DNA of 64,000 nucleotides from Candidatus Dechloromonas phosphoritropha (GCA_016722705.1 JADKGN010000001.1:1028657-1092656), one strand, 5' to 3'. Counted from the first letter of the stretch, positions 1 to 9,710 are shown. Notes: generated by a model not told the origin, from the letters alone. Program-made: numbers and translations.

Positions 1-1431
1 GAAGAACAGGCCACCCTGCAGCTCGAAGATGACCGACTGATGACCCTGTTTCTCGAGGACTGCCATTTCATGGCGCAAGCGCACACGCTTCGAGAACCGG
101 GTTCCACCTTCCGTCTTGCGGCGGATCACCGTGCTGCTCAGTTGTTCGCGAATGAACAGGATCATCGCCAGCGCAATGCCGGTACCGGAGGCGGCGATCA
201 GGCTGTAGCCGACCGCCACGGCCACCACCACCACGATGACGATGAAATCGAGAACGGTCCATGGCGACCCGAGCAGATTCAGGCTGTGGCGGTCGATCAT
301 GCGAAAGCCGACGATTATCAGAATGCCGGCCAGCGCCGCGACCGGGATCCACGCGATGAACGTTCCCAGCGCAAGAAAGGTGACCAGCGCGAGTACGCCC
401 TCGGCAACCCCCGAGACGCGGGTCTGGCCACCACTGGCGAGATTGACCAGCGTCGCCCCCATCTGACCGGCGCCCGGCATGCCACCGACACAGGCCGACG
501 CAACATTGGCCACACCCTGCGCGACCAGTTCGCGGTTGGAATCATGGCGACTGCGGGTCAGCGCGTCGAGAACGACCGCTGTCTTCAGTGTATCGATCGA
601 CAACAATACGGCCAGCGTAAACGCCGTTCCGAGCAGGCTGCCGATCTGGCTCAGCTTGAGCTCGCCGATCTCCTGCCAGCGCCCGGTGATCGCGTGCAGC
701 ATGCCTGAAGCCGTTCCGCCCAGCGAGCCGATGATCATCGTGTTGCCTTCGATGACCAGCAGCGACTCGTCCATCATGGCGAGTCCGAAATAGGTCAGCA
801 CGCCCGCCAGCAGGCCGAGAATCGCCGCCGGCACGACACGCGTAACCAGTGGCGCGAAGAGCATCACCAGCGCCGTCATGGTCCCGATGGCGGCACTTTG
901 CCACAGCCAAAGCTCTGGCGAGATCAGTGCCCTCCACCACGCCGTGCCGCTGGGCAGACCGAGGAACTTGGGAATCTGGCTGCCGATGATGATCAGCCCG
1001 ACGCCGGTGAGATAGCCGCTGACCACCGGGAATGGGATGTACTTTATCAGGCTGCCGATGCCCACGAAACCCAGGGCCAGTTGCACCACTCCGGCAATCA
1101 GCCCGATTGCCGTCAACATGAGGATGATCGATGACGCCGGGGTGCCACTCTGTACGAGCTCGATCGCAAAGGCCGAGAGCACCGCCGCAGCTGGAGCACA
1201 AGGCGCCGTGATCAGGCGATTGGTGCCACCCAGCGCGGGCGCCACCAGGCCGAGAGCGGTCGTGCCAAGAATTCCGGCCAGCGCGCCGAGGCCGGCGTAC
1301 TCCGGGCCGATGGCAGCATAGATGGTCACACCGAAAGCGATCGCCGATGGCAACGCCACCAGCATGGCCGCTAGACCCCCCCAGAAGTCACCGACCAGCT
1401 TGTCATTCTTGAACGTCATGGACAGTTCCAT
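1..1431 (-). CDS. SulP-family inorganic anion transporter, C-terminus cut by window edge
   Basis: An open frame of 477 codons reads leftward off the window. The protein is a polytopic membrane carrier of the SulP/SLC26 family, which moves sulfate, bicarbonate or related anions across the inner membrane; the substrate here is unknown. Visible traits are the N-terminal small-residue-rich segment (LPSAIAFG), repeated hydrophobic helices, the glycine-rich GGMPGAGQMGA segment of the transport core, and the beginning of a cytoplasmic STAS-like domain (ELQGGLFF) at the edge. Start at 1431 is chosen because AAGGAGG lies about 10 nt upstream; a later ATG at 1419 would be too far from it. The following 170 bp (1432-1603) holds no gene and should contain its promoter. 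The family call is firm; the substrate is not. Confidence 0.88.
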   Translation of the reverse strand, partial: MELSMTFKNDKLVGDFWGGLAAMLVALPSAIAFGVTIYAAIGPEYAGLGALAGILGTTALGLVAPALGGTNRLITAPCAPAAAVLSAFAIELVQSGTPASSIILMLTAIGLIAGVVQLALGFVGIGSLIKYIPFPVVSGYLTGVGLIIIGSQIPKFLGLPSGTAWWRALISPELWLWQSAAIGTMTALVMLFAPLVTRVVPAAILGLLAGVLTYFGLAMMDESLLVIEGNTMIIGSLGGTASGMLHAITGRWQEIGELKLSQIGSLLGTAFTLAVLLSIDTLKTAVVLDALTRSRHDSNRELVAQGVANVASACVGGMPGAGQMGATLVNLASGGQTRVSGVAEGVLALVTFLALGTFIAWIPVAALAGILIIVGFRMIDRHSLNLLGSPWTVLDFIVIVVVVAVAVGYSLIAASGTGIALAMILFIREQLSSTVIRRKTEGGTRFSKRVRLRHEMAVLEKQGHQSVIFELQGGLFF

Positions 1432-1603
1432 CGGTTCCGGTCCTCCTTCAATCCATATTGAAAAATACTTAACGGCAGATCCAAAGACCGGCCCCAGCCC
1501 ACGCCAAGCAAGCTCCCAAACCAAACGGCTCAGGATGCAAAACCCGGACCGGACGCGATCCTATCACGATTGATTGCTTTTCAGCAGAAGGCGAGAGTCC
1601 CGC

Positions 1604-2842
1604 CAGGGCTATTGCATACGCAGATATCGTAAACCCTGCTGGAAAGTTGTTTACTATCAGGGAGTTATGACGGGGGCTTGTGGACTCGGCCGGAATCAGG
1701 TCTACTCTCGACTTTTGTCGGGAATGGAAATGACACTGGCGGAAGTATTTGTTGGTCTGGATGATCCTCGCACCGGGCCTGCGCAGCGGCACGATCTGAC
1801 GGAAATGATCCTGATGGCGCTGTGCGCAGTGTTGTGCGGAGCGGATAGTTGGGTGGATGTCGCCGAATGGGCCGAGGACAACGAGGCTTGGCTGAAGCAG
1901 CACCTGGTTCTTGAGCACGGCACACCGTCCCATGACACTTTTGGCCGGGTATTCCGCCTGCTGGATGCCCAAGTATTCGAGACCTGTTTCCGTGAATGGA
2001 TCAGTGGCCTCATCGGCGTTGTGGCGGGGGTAGTCGCCATCGACGGCAAGACCGCCTGTGGTTCCCGGGATGGCCATAACAGCGCGCTGCACACGATCAG
2101 CGCTTACGCCACTGCCAGCGGCTTGTGTCTGGCCCGGGAGCATACCCGTGGCAAGGGCAACGAGATACCCGCCATCAAGGCTCTGCTCGACACACTGACC
2201 CTCAAGAGATGCATCGTGACGATTGATGCCATCGGTTGCCAGACCGAGATTGCCCGGAAGATTCTCGACCAGGGCGGGAATTACCTGCTGGCCGTCAAGG
2301 ATAATCAGGAAACCTTGGCGAATGCCTTGCGAGAGTTCTTTTCTAATGGCGAGACAGCCGGCTTCGGCACGCTGCCGGTTGATCGATTCCAATCTGTCGA
2401 GAAGAACCATGGCCGCATCGAAGCCCGACGGGCGATGTGGGTCACGAACCTGTCCTGGCTGGACAAGAAGTTCCAGACACACTGGCCAAAACTCGCTGGC
2501 GTCGGCATGATCGAGCGACAGCGGGACATCAACGGCACGCTTTCCAAGGAGCGCGCCTTCTACATCGGCAGCAAGGGCGTCACCTCCGCAGCGTCTTTTG
2601 CCAACGCAGCACGCAGTCATTGAGGTATCGAGAACAGCCTGCATTGGGTGCTCGATGTCACGTTTCGAGAGGACAACTGCCGTGTCCGCAAAGACCACGC
2701 GCCGCATAACTTCGCCACCCTGCGCAAGTTCGCCCTTGCGTTGCTACGCCAAGATACTCAGTACCCCAAGCGCAGTTTGCGCTCCCGCCGAAAAACCGCA
2801 GATCGACTCCCAAAATATCGGGCCTCATTGCTCGGCCTCTCT
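1604..2842 (+). mobile_element. ISAs1-family insertion sequence, right end missing
   Basis: The left terminus is taken at the CAGGGCT motif about 120 bp before the transposase start, as is usual for ISAs1 relatives. The right terminal repeat is absent because the next element begins at 2843, directly after the last transposase codons. No target duplication can be seen since one end is lost. The element is therefore immobile by itself. Confidence 0.7.
1724..2842 (+). pseudogene. ISAs1-family transposase with one in-frame stop
   Basis: DDE transposase of the ISAs1 family. The frame opens at 1724 (start MEMTLAEVF) and shows family features: the N-terminal GLDDPRTG and DSWVDVAEWAEDNEAWL segments, the first catalytic region VVAIDGKTACGSRD, the second region TIDAIGCQ, and a conserved LLAVKDNQ. 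At 2621-2623 a TGA stands where the family has tryptophan (SHWGIENSLHW), so one TGG-to-TGA change ends the protein. The same frame then continues with normal family sequence (LDVTFREDNCRVRKDHAPHN) to 2842, where the next element cuts it. It is a pseudogene by nonsense mutation plus 3' truncation. Confidence 0.85.
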
Positions 2843-4246
2843 CCTAAGCCGGACGATCCGGAACCAAACAGGTATTACGATAGAAGCCTGACGAATGACC
2901 GAGGAGGCGATCATGTTGGCGATGGCTCTGGCGGAACGATACGTGACGAACATGCATGGCGTGCTTTCGTGCTTTGACCGGATCATTATCACCGGCACGC
3001 TGCCTGGTGCGTGCTACGCGGCAGGAATGACGAGTTATTTGTACACGCACGGAATTCGGGTATTCGACTACCCGCGATTTGCCGAGCCGCTGCGAGATCG
3101 CATTCGTGAGCGTGCGCAGGAGGTGTGTCTGGCGGCGGGTATTGAAATCGAGCACGTCAGCAAAAGCCATATTCGCAAGGAAGAGTTGGTCGCGCGAGTG
3201 CTCGCCGGTCGCGGCGACGCACCGGGTTTGGTGCATGTGCTCTCGGCCATGGAAGCCTGTCCGAGCTACAAACCGTGGCATGACAAAGGCAGTGGCAAGA
3301 CTTACCTGCGCCCCGATCAAGGCAAGTGCCTGCACTACTACTTCTATTTCATCGACGAGGAACTGGGGTTGTGCTACCTGCGTGTGCCGACGTGGGCACC
3401 GTTCGGGTTGCAGTTCTACTGTAATGGTCACAGCGCTCTGGCAAGAACTCTGACGCGAGAAAGGATCGACTTCCTCCAGCAGGACAACGCCTTCCTGCGT
3501 GTCGCCGACATCGCGCAGGCGCAGGCGCTGGCGGATGCGTTCAGTCCCGACGTACTTCACCCGCGACTGGATCGCTATGCGCAGTGGTTGTGCCCAGTGC
3601 TTGACGTCTTTGGATCCTCGTATCACTGGAGCTTGCGCCAAGTCGAATACTCCACCGACCTGATGTTTCGCAGTGAGCAGATATTGGTTCCACTGTATGA
3701 CGCCATTTCGCGCCAAGCGGTCTTGGCCGCCAACGCAGAACGCGTCTCCAGCTTTCTGGGCAAGAAGGTCACGCCACAACTGGCCCAGGAGATCGGTTCC
3801 CGGTTGTCCACCCGTATCGAGGGGCGCTGCATCAAGCACACCATGGGCGCCGCTGGCGTCAAGGTGTATGACAAATTCTCCCGCGTACTGCGGGTCGAAA
3901 CGACCGTCAATGACGTGAGTTTCTTCAAACACCACCGCAAGGTGGAACACAAGGACAGGCACGCCACCCGAGAATTGGCGCCCCTGAAGAAGACAATCTA
4001 TAGCCTGATCGACCTGCGCGACATCCTGCTCGGCTGCAACCAACGTTACCTGGCGTTCCTCTCCAGCCTCGATGACCCCAGTGCCGGCGAGCGTGACTTG
4101 GAGCGATTGAGCATGCCACGGTTGGGGGCGGCTCCCGGTGTCAAAGGGGTGAACTTCTTTGATCCTGCCGAGAAAGCCTTGCTGCAAACCATGCAACGCG
4201 GCGAGTTCAACATTCACGGTTGGCGTCGTGCCGATCTTCTCAGCTA
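2843..4246 (+). mobile_element. Unclassified 1628-bp repeat element, copy A (right end deleted)
   Basis: The left end (CCTAAGCCGGACGATCC) is the same as in the three full copies, and the sequence follows them to about 4246. There it stops in the middle of the gene and joins a transposase fragment of another family. About 220 bp of the right end is missing. The left flank is the 3' end of the ISAs1 transposase. Confidence 0.85.
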
Positions 4247-4247
4247 G
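2895..4247 (+). pseudogene. Element protein, copy A, C-terminally truncated (450 of 510 aa)
   Basis: Same protein as in the full copies (see the entry at 6057-7589). Over the shared region I see no amino-acid difference from copies B and C. It ends six codons into the stretch that becomes the winged-helix-like C-terminus, at a stop created by the junction (RRADLLS then stop), so about 60 residues of that domain are gone. If the C-terminal domain binds the element ends or the target, this copy should be inactive. Confidence 0.8.
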
Positions 4248-4687
4248 CCGATGGGCGCACCTTCCTGATGCCTGTAGAGGGGCTTGATGGTGGTGTCGGT
4301 GTCGAGAATCCAGGGGGCGTCGAGCAAAGGCGCGACGCTGTCAGCCAGGTGCGTGTCCAGCCACGTCGTGCCTTCCGCTTCCGGGATGCGCTTCAGGGCA
4401 TTGCGCAAGGCATCTTCGGAGATCACTTTCCGCATCCCCAGCAGGCCGGGATTGATTCCGTCGCAGCGGATCGCCGTCACGTGGGCATAGCGCCGCTGCC
4501 CGGCAAGCATCGAGAGCATCCAGGTGCCCAGCACCTCCGCCTTCGTCGGTGCGTTTGGGCTGGTGTAGGCGAGTGGGCAGCTTGCCTCCCACCGCGACCA
4601 CAGCCCGGTCAGGTTGAGAAACTCGATGAAGTAGGCCAATTGTCCCATCGGCGTGGCGGCACTTTCGGTCTCACATCGGACCTGCAC
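4247..4687 (-). pseudogene. DDE transposase fragment (IS1380/IS4-like group)
   Basis: A 147-codon fragment reading leftward. It has the first acidic region of a DDE transposase (PWILDTDTTIKPLY), preceded by a helical segment (LAYFIEFLNLTGLWSRW) common in a widespread group of IS transposases. The 3' half is lost at the junction with copy A at about 4247, and the 5' side abuts the left end of the IS3 element at about 4695. Both ends of the parent IS are gone. I cannot assign the exact IS family with confidence. Confidence 0.6.
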
Positions 4688-4777
4688 CAGAGCCGGCCCC
4701 AGAAATTCGGACAGTGGGATAAGTGATAGCCTTGCTCAATCGCAGGCCGCGTAGCGGCCGAAATGAGGAGCAAGAAG

Positions 4778-5080
4778 ATGACGAGAAGGAAGCGGCGGAA
4801 TCACTCGCCGGAGTTCAAGGCGAAGGTGGCGATGGCGGCGATCAAGGGCGACAAGACGCTGGCCGAGATGGCGCAGCAGTTCGATGTTCACCCCAACCAG
4901 ATTACCGACTGGAAGACACAGTTGATGGAGCGTTCGTCAGTCGTGTTTGGCGACACGGCCGCCAAGGAGAAAGGCCCGGACATTCTGGCCATGGAAGCAA
5001 AGATTGGTCGCCTGAGTCTGGAAAATGATTTTTTAGAAGGCGCGCTCACCAAGGCGGGACTGCTGAGCGCAAGACGATGA
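4778..5080 (+). CDS. IS3-family OrfA (helix-turn-helix protein)
   Basis: Short basic protein with the HTH_Tnp_1 pattern: FKAKVAMAAIKGDKTLAEMA, then a recognition-helix segment HPNQITDWK, and a C-terminal coiled coil (EAKIGRLSLENDFLEGAL) that in IS3 elements mediates dimerisation with OrfAB. A start at 4778 is preferred over the in-frame ATG at 4763 because GAGGAG lies about 8 nt before it. The stop overlaps the orfB start as ATGA at 5077-5080, so orfB is probably made by translational coupling or by frameshifting. Confidence 0.82.
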   Translation: MTRRKRRNHSPEFKAKVAMAAIKGDKTLAEMAQQFDVHPNQITDWKTQLMERSSVVFGDTAAKEKGPDILAMEAKIGRLSLENDFLEGALTKAGLLSARR

Positions 5081-5907
5081 TTGACCGCAGCCACACCCTG
5101 CCGGTAGTCCGGCAATGCCGGATTCTCGGGCTTGCCCGGTCGACCGCCTACTACACCCCGGAACCTGTCTCGTCCGCCGATCTGGCGCTGATGCGCCGCA
5201 TTGATGAATTGCATCTGGAGCACCCGTTCGCTGGCAGCCGGATGCTGCGCGACCTGCTGCGCCTGGAAGGCCATTCCATCGGCCGCAAGCACGTGCGCAC
5301 GCTGATGAAAAAGATGGGGATCGAAGCACTTTACCGGAAACCGAACCTTTCCAAACGGCATGATGCCCACCTGATCCATCCCTATCTGCTCAGGGACCTG
5401 GTCATCGACCGCCCCAATCAGGTTTGGGCCACCGACATCACGTACATTCCGATGCGCCGGGGCTTCGTCTATCTGGTCGCCGTTATCGACTGGTGCAGCC
5501 GGAAAGTCCTCTCCTGGCGGTTATCCAACACGCTGACTACGGATTTCTGTCTGGAGGCGGTCAGCGAAGCCATCTTGCATTTCGGCAAGCCGGATATCTT
5601 CAACACCGATCAGGGTAGCCAGTTCACCAGCAGCGATTTCACCGGGTTGCTGAAGGATAACGGAATCCGGATCAGCATGGATGGCAAGGGCTGCTGGCGT
5701 GACAACGTCTTTGTCGAACGACTCTGGAAAAGCGTCAAGTACGAGGAGGTCTATCTCAAGGCTTACGACACGGTGGCCGATGCCAAGGCCAACCTGGGGC
5801 GCTACCTGGATTTCTACAACGCCCGCCGACCGCATCAAACCCTTGACGGTAAAACGCCGGATACGGTCTACGTCGAAAACCTGCCAAAAGAGACGGTCGC
5901 AGCATGA
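5077..5907 (+). CDS. IS3-family OrfB transposase
   Basis: 276-residue integrase-core transposase. The N-terminal HTH_21 part (PFAGSRMLRDLLRLEGHSIG) is followed by the rve core. The DDE triad can be followed in WATDITYIP (first Asp), FNTDQGSQFTS (second Asp) and the Glu of DNVFVERLWKSVKYEEVYL. The C-terminus (YNARRPHQTLDGKTPD) is typical. The gene is uninterrupted, so this IS3 copy could be active. It is a different IS3 lineage from the one at 37832-40620 and closer to the one at 29947-31363. Confidence 0.88.
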   Translation: MIDRSHTLPVVRQCRILGLARSTAYYTPEPVSSADLALMRRIDELHLEHPFAGSRMLRDLLRLEGHSIGRKHVRTLMKKMGIEALYRKPNLSKRHDAHLIHPYLLRDLVIDRPNQVWATDITYIPMRRGFVYLVAVIDWCSRKVLSWRLSNTLTTDFCLEAVSEAILHFGKPDIFNTDQGSQFTSSDFTGLLKDNGIRISMDGKGCWRDNVFVERLWKSVKYEEVYLKAYDTVADAKANLGRYLDFYNARRPHQTLDGKTPDTVYVENLPKETVAA

Positions 5908-6013
5908 CCACCGCGTTACCCCGCAGGGCTCCACCTATCTCCGTGGAAAAACTGTCCAAACAAACGGGACCAGCTCTCTCCTCTCTCTCTCTCAGGGCAA
6001 ACGCATTTACTCT

Positions 6014-7641
6014 TTAGTCACTAACCAGTTCAATCATCACAAATCATGAGAAGAATTCAGGATGCGCAAGCCATGGTTGGCACTATGTTGAAGCGGGTCA
6101 ATGAGCAGGCCGCAGCGACGACTGAACGTCCCAATCGAGTGAGGTAGTAGCGATAGGTATGAGTGACTTTCTTGATCAAGCCGAGCGTACGCAGTCGGGC
6201 AAGTTGGCGCGACATGGCGGACGGAGTGAGCTTCAGATAGCTGAGAAGATCGGCACGACGCCAACCGTGAATGTTGAACTCGCCGCGTTGCATGGTTTGC
6301 AGCAAGGCTTTCTCGGCAGGATCAAAGAAGTTCACCCCTTTGACACCGGGAGCCGCCCCCAACCGTGGCATGCTCAATCGCTCCAAGTCACGCTCGCCGG
6401 CACTGGGGTCATCGAGGCTGGAGAGGAACGCCAGGTAACGTTGGTTGCAGCCGAGCAGGATGTCGCGCAGGTCGATCAGGCTATAGATTGTCTTCTTCAG
6501 GGGCGCCAATTCTCGGGTGGCGTGCCTGTCCTTGTGTTCCACCTTGCGGTGGTGTTTGAAGAAACTCACGTCATTGACGGTCGTTTCGACCCGCAGTACG
6601 CGGGAGAATTTGTCATACACCTTGACGCCAGCGGCGCCCATGGTGTGCTTGATGCAGCGCCCCTCGATACGGGTGGACAACCGGGAACCGATCTCCTGGG
6701 CCAGTTGTGGCGTGACCTTCTTGCCCAGAAAGCTGGAGACGCGTTCTGCGTTGGCGGCCAAGACCGCTTGGCGCGAAATGGCGTCATACAGTGGAACCAA
6801 TATCTGCTCACTGCGAAACATCAGGTCGGTGGAGTATTCGACTTGGCGCAAGCTCCAGTGATACGAGGATCCAAAGACGTCAAGCACTGGGCACAACCAC
6901 TGCGCATAGCGATCCAGTCGCGGGTGAAGTACGTCGGGACTGAACGCATCCGCCAGCGCCTGCGCCTGCGCGATGTCGGCGACACGCAGGAAGGCGTTGT
7001 CCTGCTGGAGGAAGTCGATCCTTTCTCGCGTCAGAGTTCTTGCCAGAGCGCTGTGACCATTACAGTAGAACTGCAACCCGAACGGTGCCCACGTCGGCAC
7101 ACGCAGGTAGCACAACCCCAGTTCCTCGTCGATGAAATAGAAGTAGTAGTGCAGGCACTTGCCTTGATCGGGGCGCAGGTAAGTCTTGCCACTGCCTTTG
7201 TCATGCCACGGTTTGTAGCTCGGACAGGCTTCCATGGCCGAGAGCACATGCACCAAACCCGGTGCGTCGCCGCGACCGGCGAGCACTCGCGCGACCAACT
7301 CTTCCTTGCGAATATGGCTTTTGCTGACGTGCTCGATTTCAATACCCGCCGCCAGACACACCTCCTGCGCACGCTCACGAATGCGATCTCGCAGCGGCTC
7401 GGCAAATCGCGGGTAGTCGAATACCCGAATTCCGTGCGTGTACAAATAACTCGTCATTCCTGCCGCGTAGCACGCACCAGGCAGCGTGCCGGTGATAATG
7501 ATCCGGTCAAAGCACGAAAGCACGCCATGCATGTTCGTCACGTATCGTTCCGCCAGAGCCATCGCCAACATGATCGCCTCCTCGGTCATTCGTCAGGCTT
7601 CTATCGTAATACCTGTTTGGTTCCGGATCGTCCGGCTTAGG
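6014..7641 (-). mobile_element. Unclassified 1628-bp repeat element, copy B
   Basis: Full-length copy on the minus strand. Read in gene orientation it begins CCTAAGCCGGACGATCC (complement at 7636-7641 and below) and ends GGTTAGTGACTAA (complement at 6014-6026). The length is 1628 bp, the same as copies C and D. The two ends are not inverted repeats of each other. The left end holds the palindrome CCGGA-CGA-TCCGG and the right end holds TTAGT-G-ACTAA. Its flanks differ from those of the other copies. Confidence 0.88.
6057..7589 (-). CDS. Element protein, 510 aa, unknown family with C-terminal winged-helix-like domain (copy B)
   Basis: The only substantial gene of the 1628-bp element. I do not recognise it as a known transposase: I see no convincing DDE triad, HUH motif, or serine or tyrosine recombinase signature. 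Notable stretches are SCFDRIIITGTLPGACYAAG near the N-terminus, an aromatic-rich block (YYFYFIDEELGLCYLRVPTW) near residue 150, and a basic segment GRCIKHTMGAAGVKVYDKFS followed by RVLRVETTVND and FFKHHRKVEHKDRH around residues 315-365. Residues from about 450 look like a MarR-type winged helix (LKLTPSAMSRQLARLRTLGLIKKV). The start used (GTG or ATG near 7589) follows AGGAGG-like sequence poorly; an internal ATG six codons on (MLAMALAERY) has GAGGAGG just before it and may be the real start. Role in element movement is inferred from its repeated occurrence only. Confidence 0.75.
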   Translation of the reverse strand: MTEEAIMLAMALAERYVTNMHGVLSCFDRIIITGTLPGACYAAGMTSYLYTHGIRVFDYPRFAEPLRDRIRERAQEVCLAAGIEIEHVSKSHIRKEELVARVLAGRGDAPGLVHVLSAMEACPSYKPWHDKGSGKTYLRPDQGKCLHYYFYFIDEELGLCYLRVPTWAPFGLQFYCNGHSALARTLTRERIDFLQQDNAFLRVADIAQAQALADAFSPDVLHPRLDRYAQWLCPVLDVFGSSYHWSLRQVEYSTDLMFRSEQILVPLYDAISRQAVLAANAERVSSFLGKKVTPQLAQEIGSRLSTRIEGRCIKHTMGAAGVKVYDKFSRVLRVETTVNDVSFFKHHRKVEHKDRHATRELAPLKKTIYSLIDLRDILLGCNQRYLAFLSSLDDPSAGERDLERLSMPRLGAAPGVKGVNFFDPAEKALLQTMQRGEFNIHGWRRADLLSYLKLTPSAMSRQLARLRTLGLIKKVTHTYRYYLTRLGRSVVAAACSLTRFNIVPTMACAS

Positions 7642-7701
7642 TTAGTTAACAGTAAAGGACCACGCTTCTGCGCGATGGCGCATCGACCCTGATTTCTAGG
7701 C

Positions 7702-9045
7702 TTAGGCCGGGGCCGGCCAGGTGACCGTGACCTGCAAACCTTGCGCGTTTTCACCGGCCGCGAATTCAAGATCGGCACCGTGCAATTCGGCAATCCGGGC
7801 GACGATGGCCAGGCCGAGCCCGCTGCCCGTTGGATGTTCTCCCCGGTTCAGGCGATGGAAGCGGCGCAGGACCGCCTCCCGGTCGCCGGCGGGAATTCCG
7901 GGACCGCTGTCGCTGACGCTCAGACGGCTTTGACCGTTCGTGGCAGCTACCTGGACACGCAGCGAGCCGCCGGTCGGGGTGTAGCGGATGGCGTTGTCGA
8001 TCAGATTGCGGATCAGCACGCGCAGCCATTCTGCCTGGCCGGTGACGATGCATCCGGGGGCCGCAGCAAGCGCGAAATCGAGATCCTTATCGAGTATCTG
8101 GTGGCCAAGATCGGCGCAGACGGTTTCGGCAAGCACCGCCAGGTCGACCGGCTGCGGATCGGGCAGGCCGGATTCGGGGTCGAGGCGGGCCAGTTGCAGC
8201 ATCTGGTCGATGAGGTGGGAAGCGCGGGTCAGACCGCTTTGCAGTTGTGCCAGCGAGCAGTCGCGTTCGCTGCTGTCACGGGCGCGCAGGGCGACCTGCA
8301 CTTGCGCCTGGAGCGCGGAGAGCGGCGTCCGCAGTTCGTGGGCGGCGTCGGCGGTAAACCGCCGCTCGGTTTCGAGCGCGGTTTCGACCCTCTGAAACAG
8401 GCCGTTCAGCGCCTCGAGTATGGTGCGGATTTCTTCCGGGGCGGTCGCCGGGGTCAGCGGTTGAAGTTGCTGCGGCGCGCGGCTGGCGATCTGTCTGGCG
8501 ATGCCGTCGAGCGACGACAGTCCCTGGCGGGTGGCGAGCCAGACCCAGAAGCCGATCAGCGGCAGGCCAAAGAGGGCCGGCACGAGCAGGCGCCAGGCGA
8601 TGTGGCCGATCAGCTCGTCGCGAATGTGGTGGTTCTCGCTGACCTGGACCTGCAGGCTGCGGTCGTCGTTCCACTGGCTGTAGTGGCGCCAGCGGTCCTT
8701 TCGGTCACGCGTTTCGGAGAAGCCGTCGGTTGCGGTCAACGCCGTTTTCGGGGCATTTTTCGAGCGCATCAGCAGTTTGCCGTCGGCGCGCCAGATCTGG
8801 AAGCGCAGGCGGCGCTGGTACTTGTGACCCGCGTCGCCAAGGTCATCGATGTCATCGCCTTCGTCGTGGCTGGCCAGCGCGAGCAGGGTTTGTGCCGCCT
8901 GGGCAAGCTGGGCGTCGAAAAGTTTGTCGACTTGATGGTGGGCATCGATATAGCTGAAGACCATGGTCACCAGCCAGGCGGCGGCGACGCCGCCAAGCAG
9001 CAAGCCGAGCAGGCGGCGGCGCAGCGAGAACCAGGCGGTCGTCAC
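7702..9045 (-). CDS. Sensor histidine kinase, QseC/PmrB-like
   Basis: 447-residue membrane sensor kinase. An N-terminal transmembrane helix (LLGLLLGGVAAAWLVTMVF) is followed by a periplasmic domain of about 130 residues, a second helix (LLVPALFGLPLIGFWVWLA), a HAMP-like linker, the phosphoacceptor H-box (FTADAAHELRTPLSAL), the N-box (NLIDNAIRYTP) and the G-boxes (DSGPGIP and GSGLGLAIV). This architecture and the H-box wording match the QseC group of OmpR-partnered kinases. It overlaps the response-regulator gene by 4 bp, so the two are one transcriptional unit. The likely signal is unknown; the linked cytochromes suggest a redox or metal stimulus, which is inference. Confidence 0.9.
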   Translation of the reverse strand: MTTAWFSLRRRLLGLLLGGVAAAWLVTMVFSYIDAHHQVDKLFDAQLAQAAQTLLALASHDEGDDIDDLGDAGHKYQRRLRFQIWRADGKLLMRSKNAPKTALTATDGFSETRDRKDRWRHYSQWNDDRSLQVQVSENHHIRDELIGHIAWRLLVPALFGLPLIGFWVWLATRQGLSSLDGIARQIASRAPQQLQPLTPATAPEEIRTILEALNGLFQRVETALETERRFTADAAHELRTPLSALQAQVQVALRARDSSERDCSLAQLQSGLTRASHLIDQMLQLARLDPESGLPDPQPVDLAVLAETVCADLGHQILDKDLDFALAAAPGCIVTGQAEWLRVLIRNLIDNAIRYTPTGGSLRVQVAATNGQSRLSVSDSGPGIPAGDREAVLRRFHRLNRGEHPTGSGLGLAIVARIAELHGADLEFAAGENAQGLQVTVTWPAPA

Positions 9046-9698
9046 CTGGAGATCGTGTAGCCGACGCCGCGCAGGGTGCGGATCAACTCGCTGCCCAGCT
9101 TCTTGCGCAGGTAGTGGATGTGCACTTCGAGGGCATTGCTGTCGGGTTCGTCGCGCCAGCCGTAGACCGATTGTTCGAGCTGGGTCCGGCTGAGAACCCG
9201 GCCGGCGTTTTCGAGCAGCATCTGCAGCAGCGAGAACTCGCGGACGGAAAGTTCGACCGGCGCGCCGGCCAGCGTGATGCTATGAGCAGCGGGATCGAGC
9301 ACGATGTCACCATGGGTCAGCAGCGGGGCGGCGCGGCCGGCGCTGCGCCGGGTCAGGGCGCGAATGCGGGCGGCCAGTTCGTCGAGGTCGACCGGCTTGA
9401 CGAGATAGTCGTCGGCGCCGGCATCGAGGCCCGAAACCTTGTCGCCGGTGGCGTCGCGCGCGGTCAGGATGAGCACTGGCGCGGTCTGGCCGCGACCGCG
9501 GGCGCGGGTCAGGACTTGCATGCCGGAGAGGCGCGGGAGGCCGAGGTCGAGGACGACCAGATCGAAGGATTCGGCCTGCAGCGCATGGTCAGCGGAATTG
9601 CCGTCCTTTACCCAGTCGACCGCGAAACCCGCCTGGCGCAGGCCGACGGTCAGGCCGTCGCCAAGCTGGGGGTCGTCTTCAACGAGCAGGATACGCAT
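9042..9698 (-). CDS. OmpR/PhoB-type response regulator, QseB/PmrA-like
   Basis: 218 residues. Receiver domain with the acidic pocket (LVEDDP), phosphoacceptor Asp in LVVLDLGLPRLSG, conserved Thr/Ser region (LILTARD) and Lys in YLVKPVDLDEL. The C-terminal winged-helix DNA-binding domain ends with the typical SNALEVHIHYLRKKLG and RGVGYTI segments. It lies between the cytochrome genes and its cognate kinase on the minus strand. The candidate target is the TTAA-N7-TTAA box at 11259-11273, upstream of the first cytochrome gene, which would make the operon self-regulated. Confidence 0.92.
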   Translation of the reverse strand: MRILLVEDDPQLGDGLTVGLRQAGFAVDWVKDGNSADHALQAESFDLVVLDLGLPRLSGMQVLTRARGRGQTAPVLILTARDATGDKVSGLDAGADDYLVKPVDLDELAARIRALTRRSAGRAAPLLTHGDIVLDPAAHSITLAGAPVELSVREFSLLQMLLENAGRVLSRTQLEQSVYGWRDEPDSNALEVHIHYLRKKLGSELIRTLRGVGYTISR

Positions 9699-9710
9699 GG
9701 CTTAATTTTA

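Larger units (their letters stand above)
4695..5971 (+). mobile_element. IS3-family element (copy IS3-A)
   Basis: Terminal inverted repeats about 21 bp long are visible: the left end has GGCCCC...TTCGGACAGT and the complement of the right end has GGTCCC...TTTGGACAGT. Two overlapping genes, orfA and orfB, lie between them. The right flank is a short CT-rich run (about 5972-5998), then copy B of the unclassified element at 6014. I see no clear target duplication. Confidence 0.8.

Noticed and set aside
2621..2623. TGA in the ISAs1 transposase as a selenocysteine or recoded codon
   Set aside because: The family has tryptophan here, there is no SECIS-like context, and other genes in the window use TGA as a normal stop.
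1469..2707. 412-codon minus-strand frame over ISAs1
   Set aside because: Antisense to the transposase and crosses the element's left end; not a gene.
5972..6000. CT-rich run as a phase-variable repeat
   Set aside because: It is short and imperfect, lies between two IS elements, and has no gene whose frame or promoter it could switch.
6159..7640. A 493-codon open frame antisense to the 1628-bp element gene, also present in the other copies
   Set aside because: It is fully antisense to the 510-codon frame, has the low-complexity look of antisense translation in GC-rich DNA, and is kept only because the copies are nearly identical. It has no recognisable domain.
7741..9060. 439-codon plus-strand frame over the sensor kinase
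   Set aside because: Exact antisense shadow of a kinase with all its motifs; composition rich in Gly/Arg/Gln without any family pattern.
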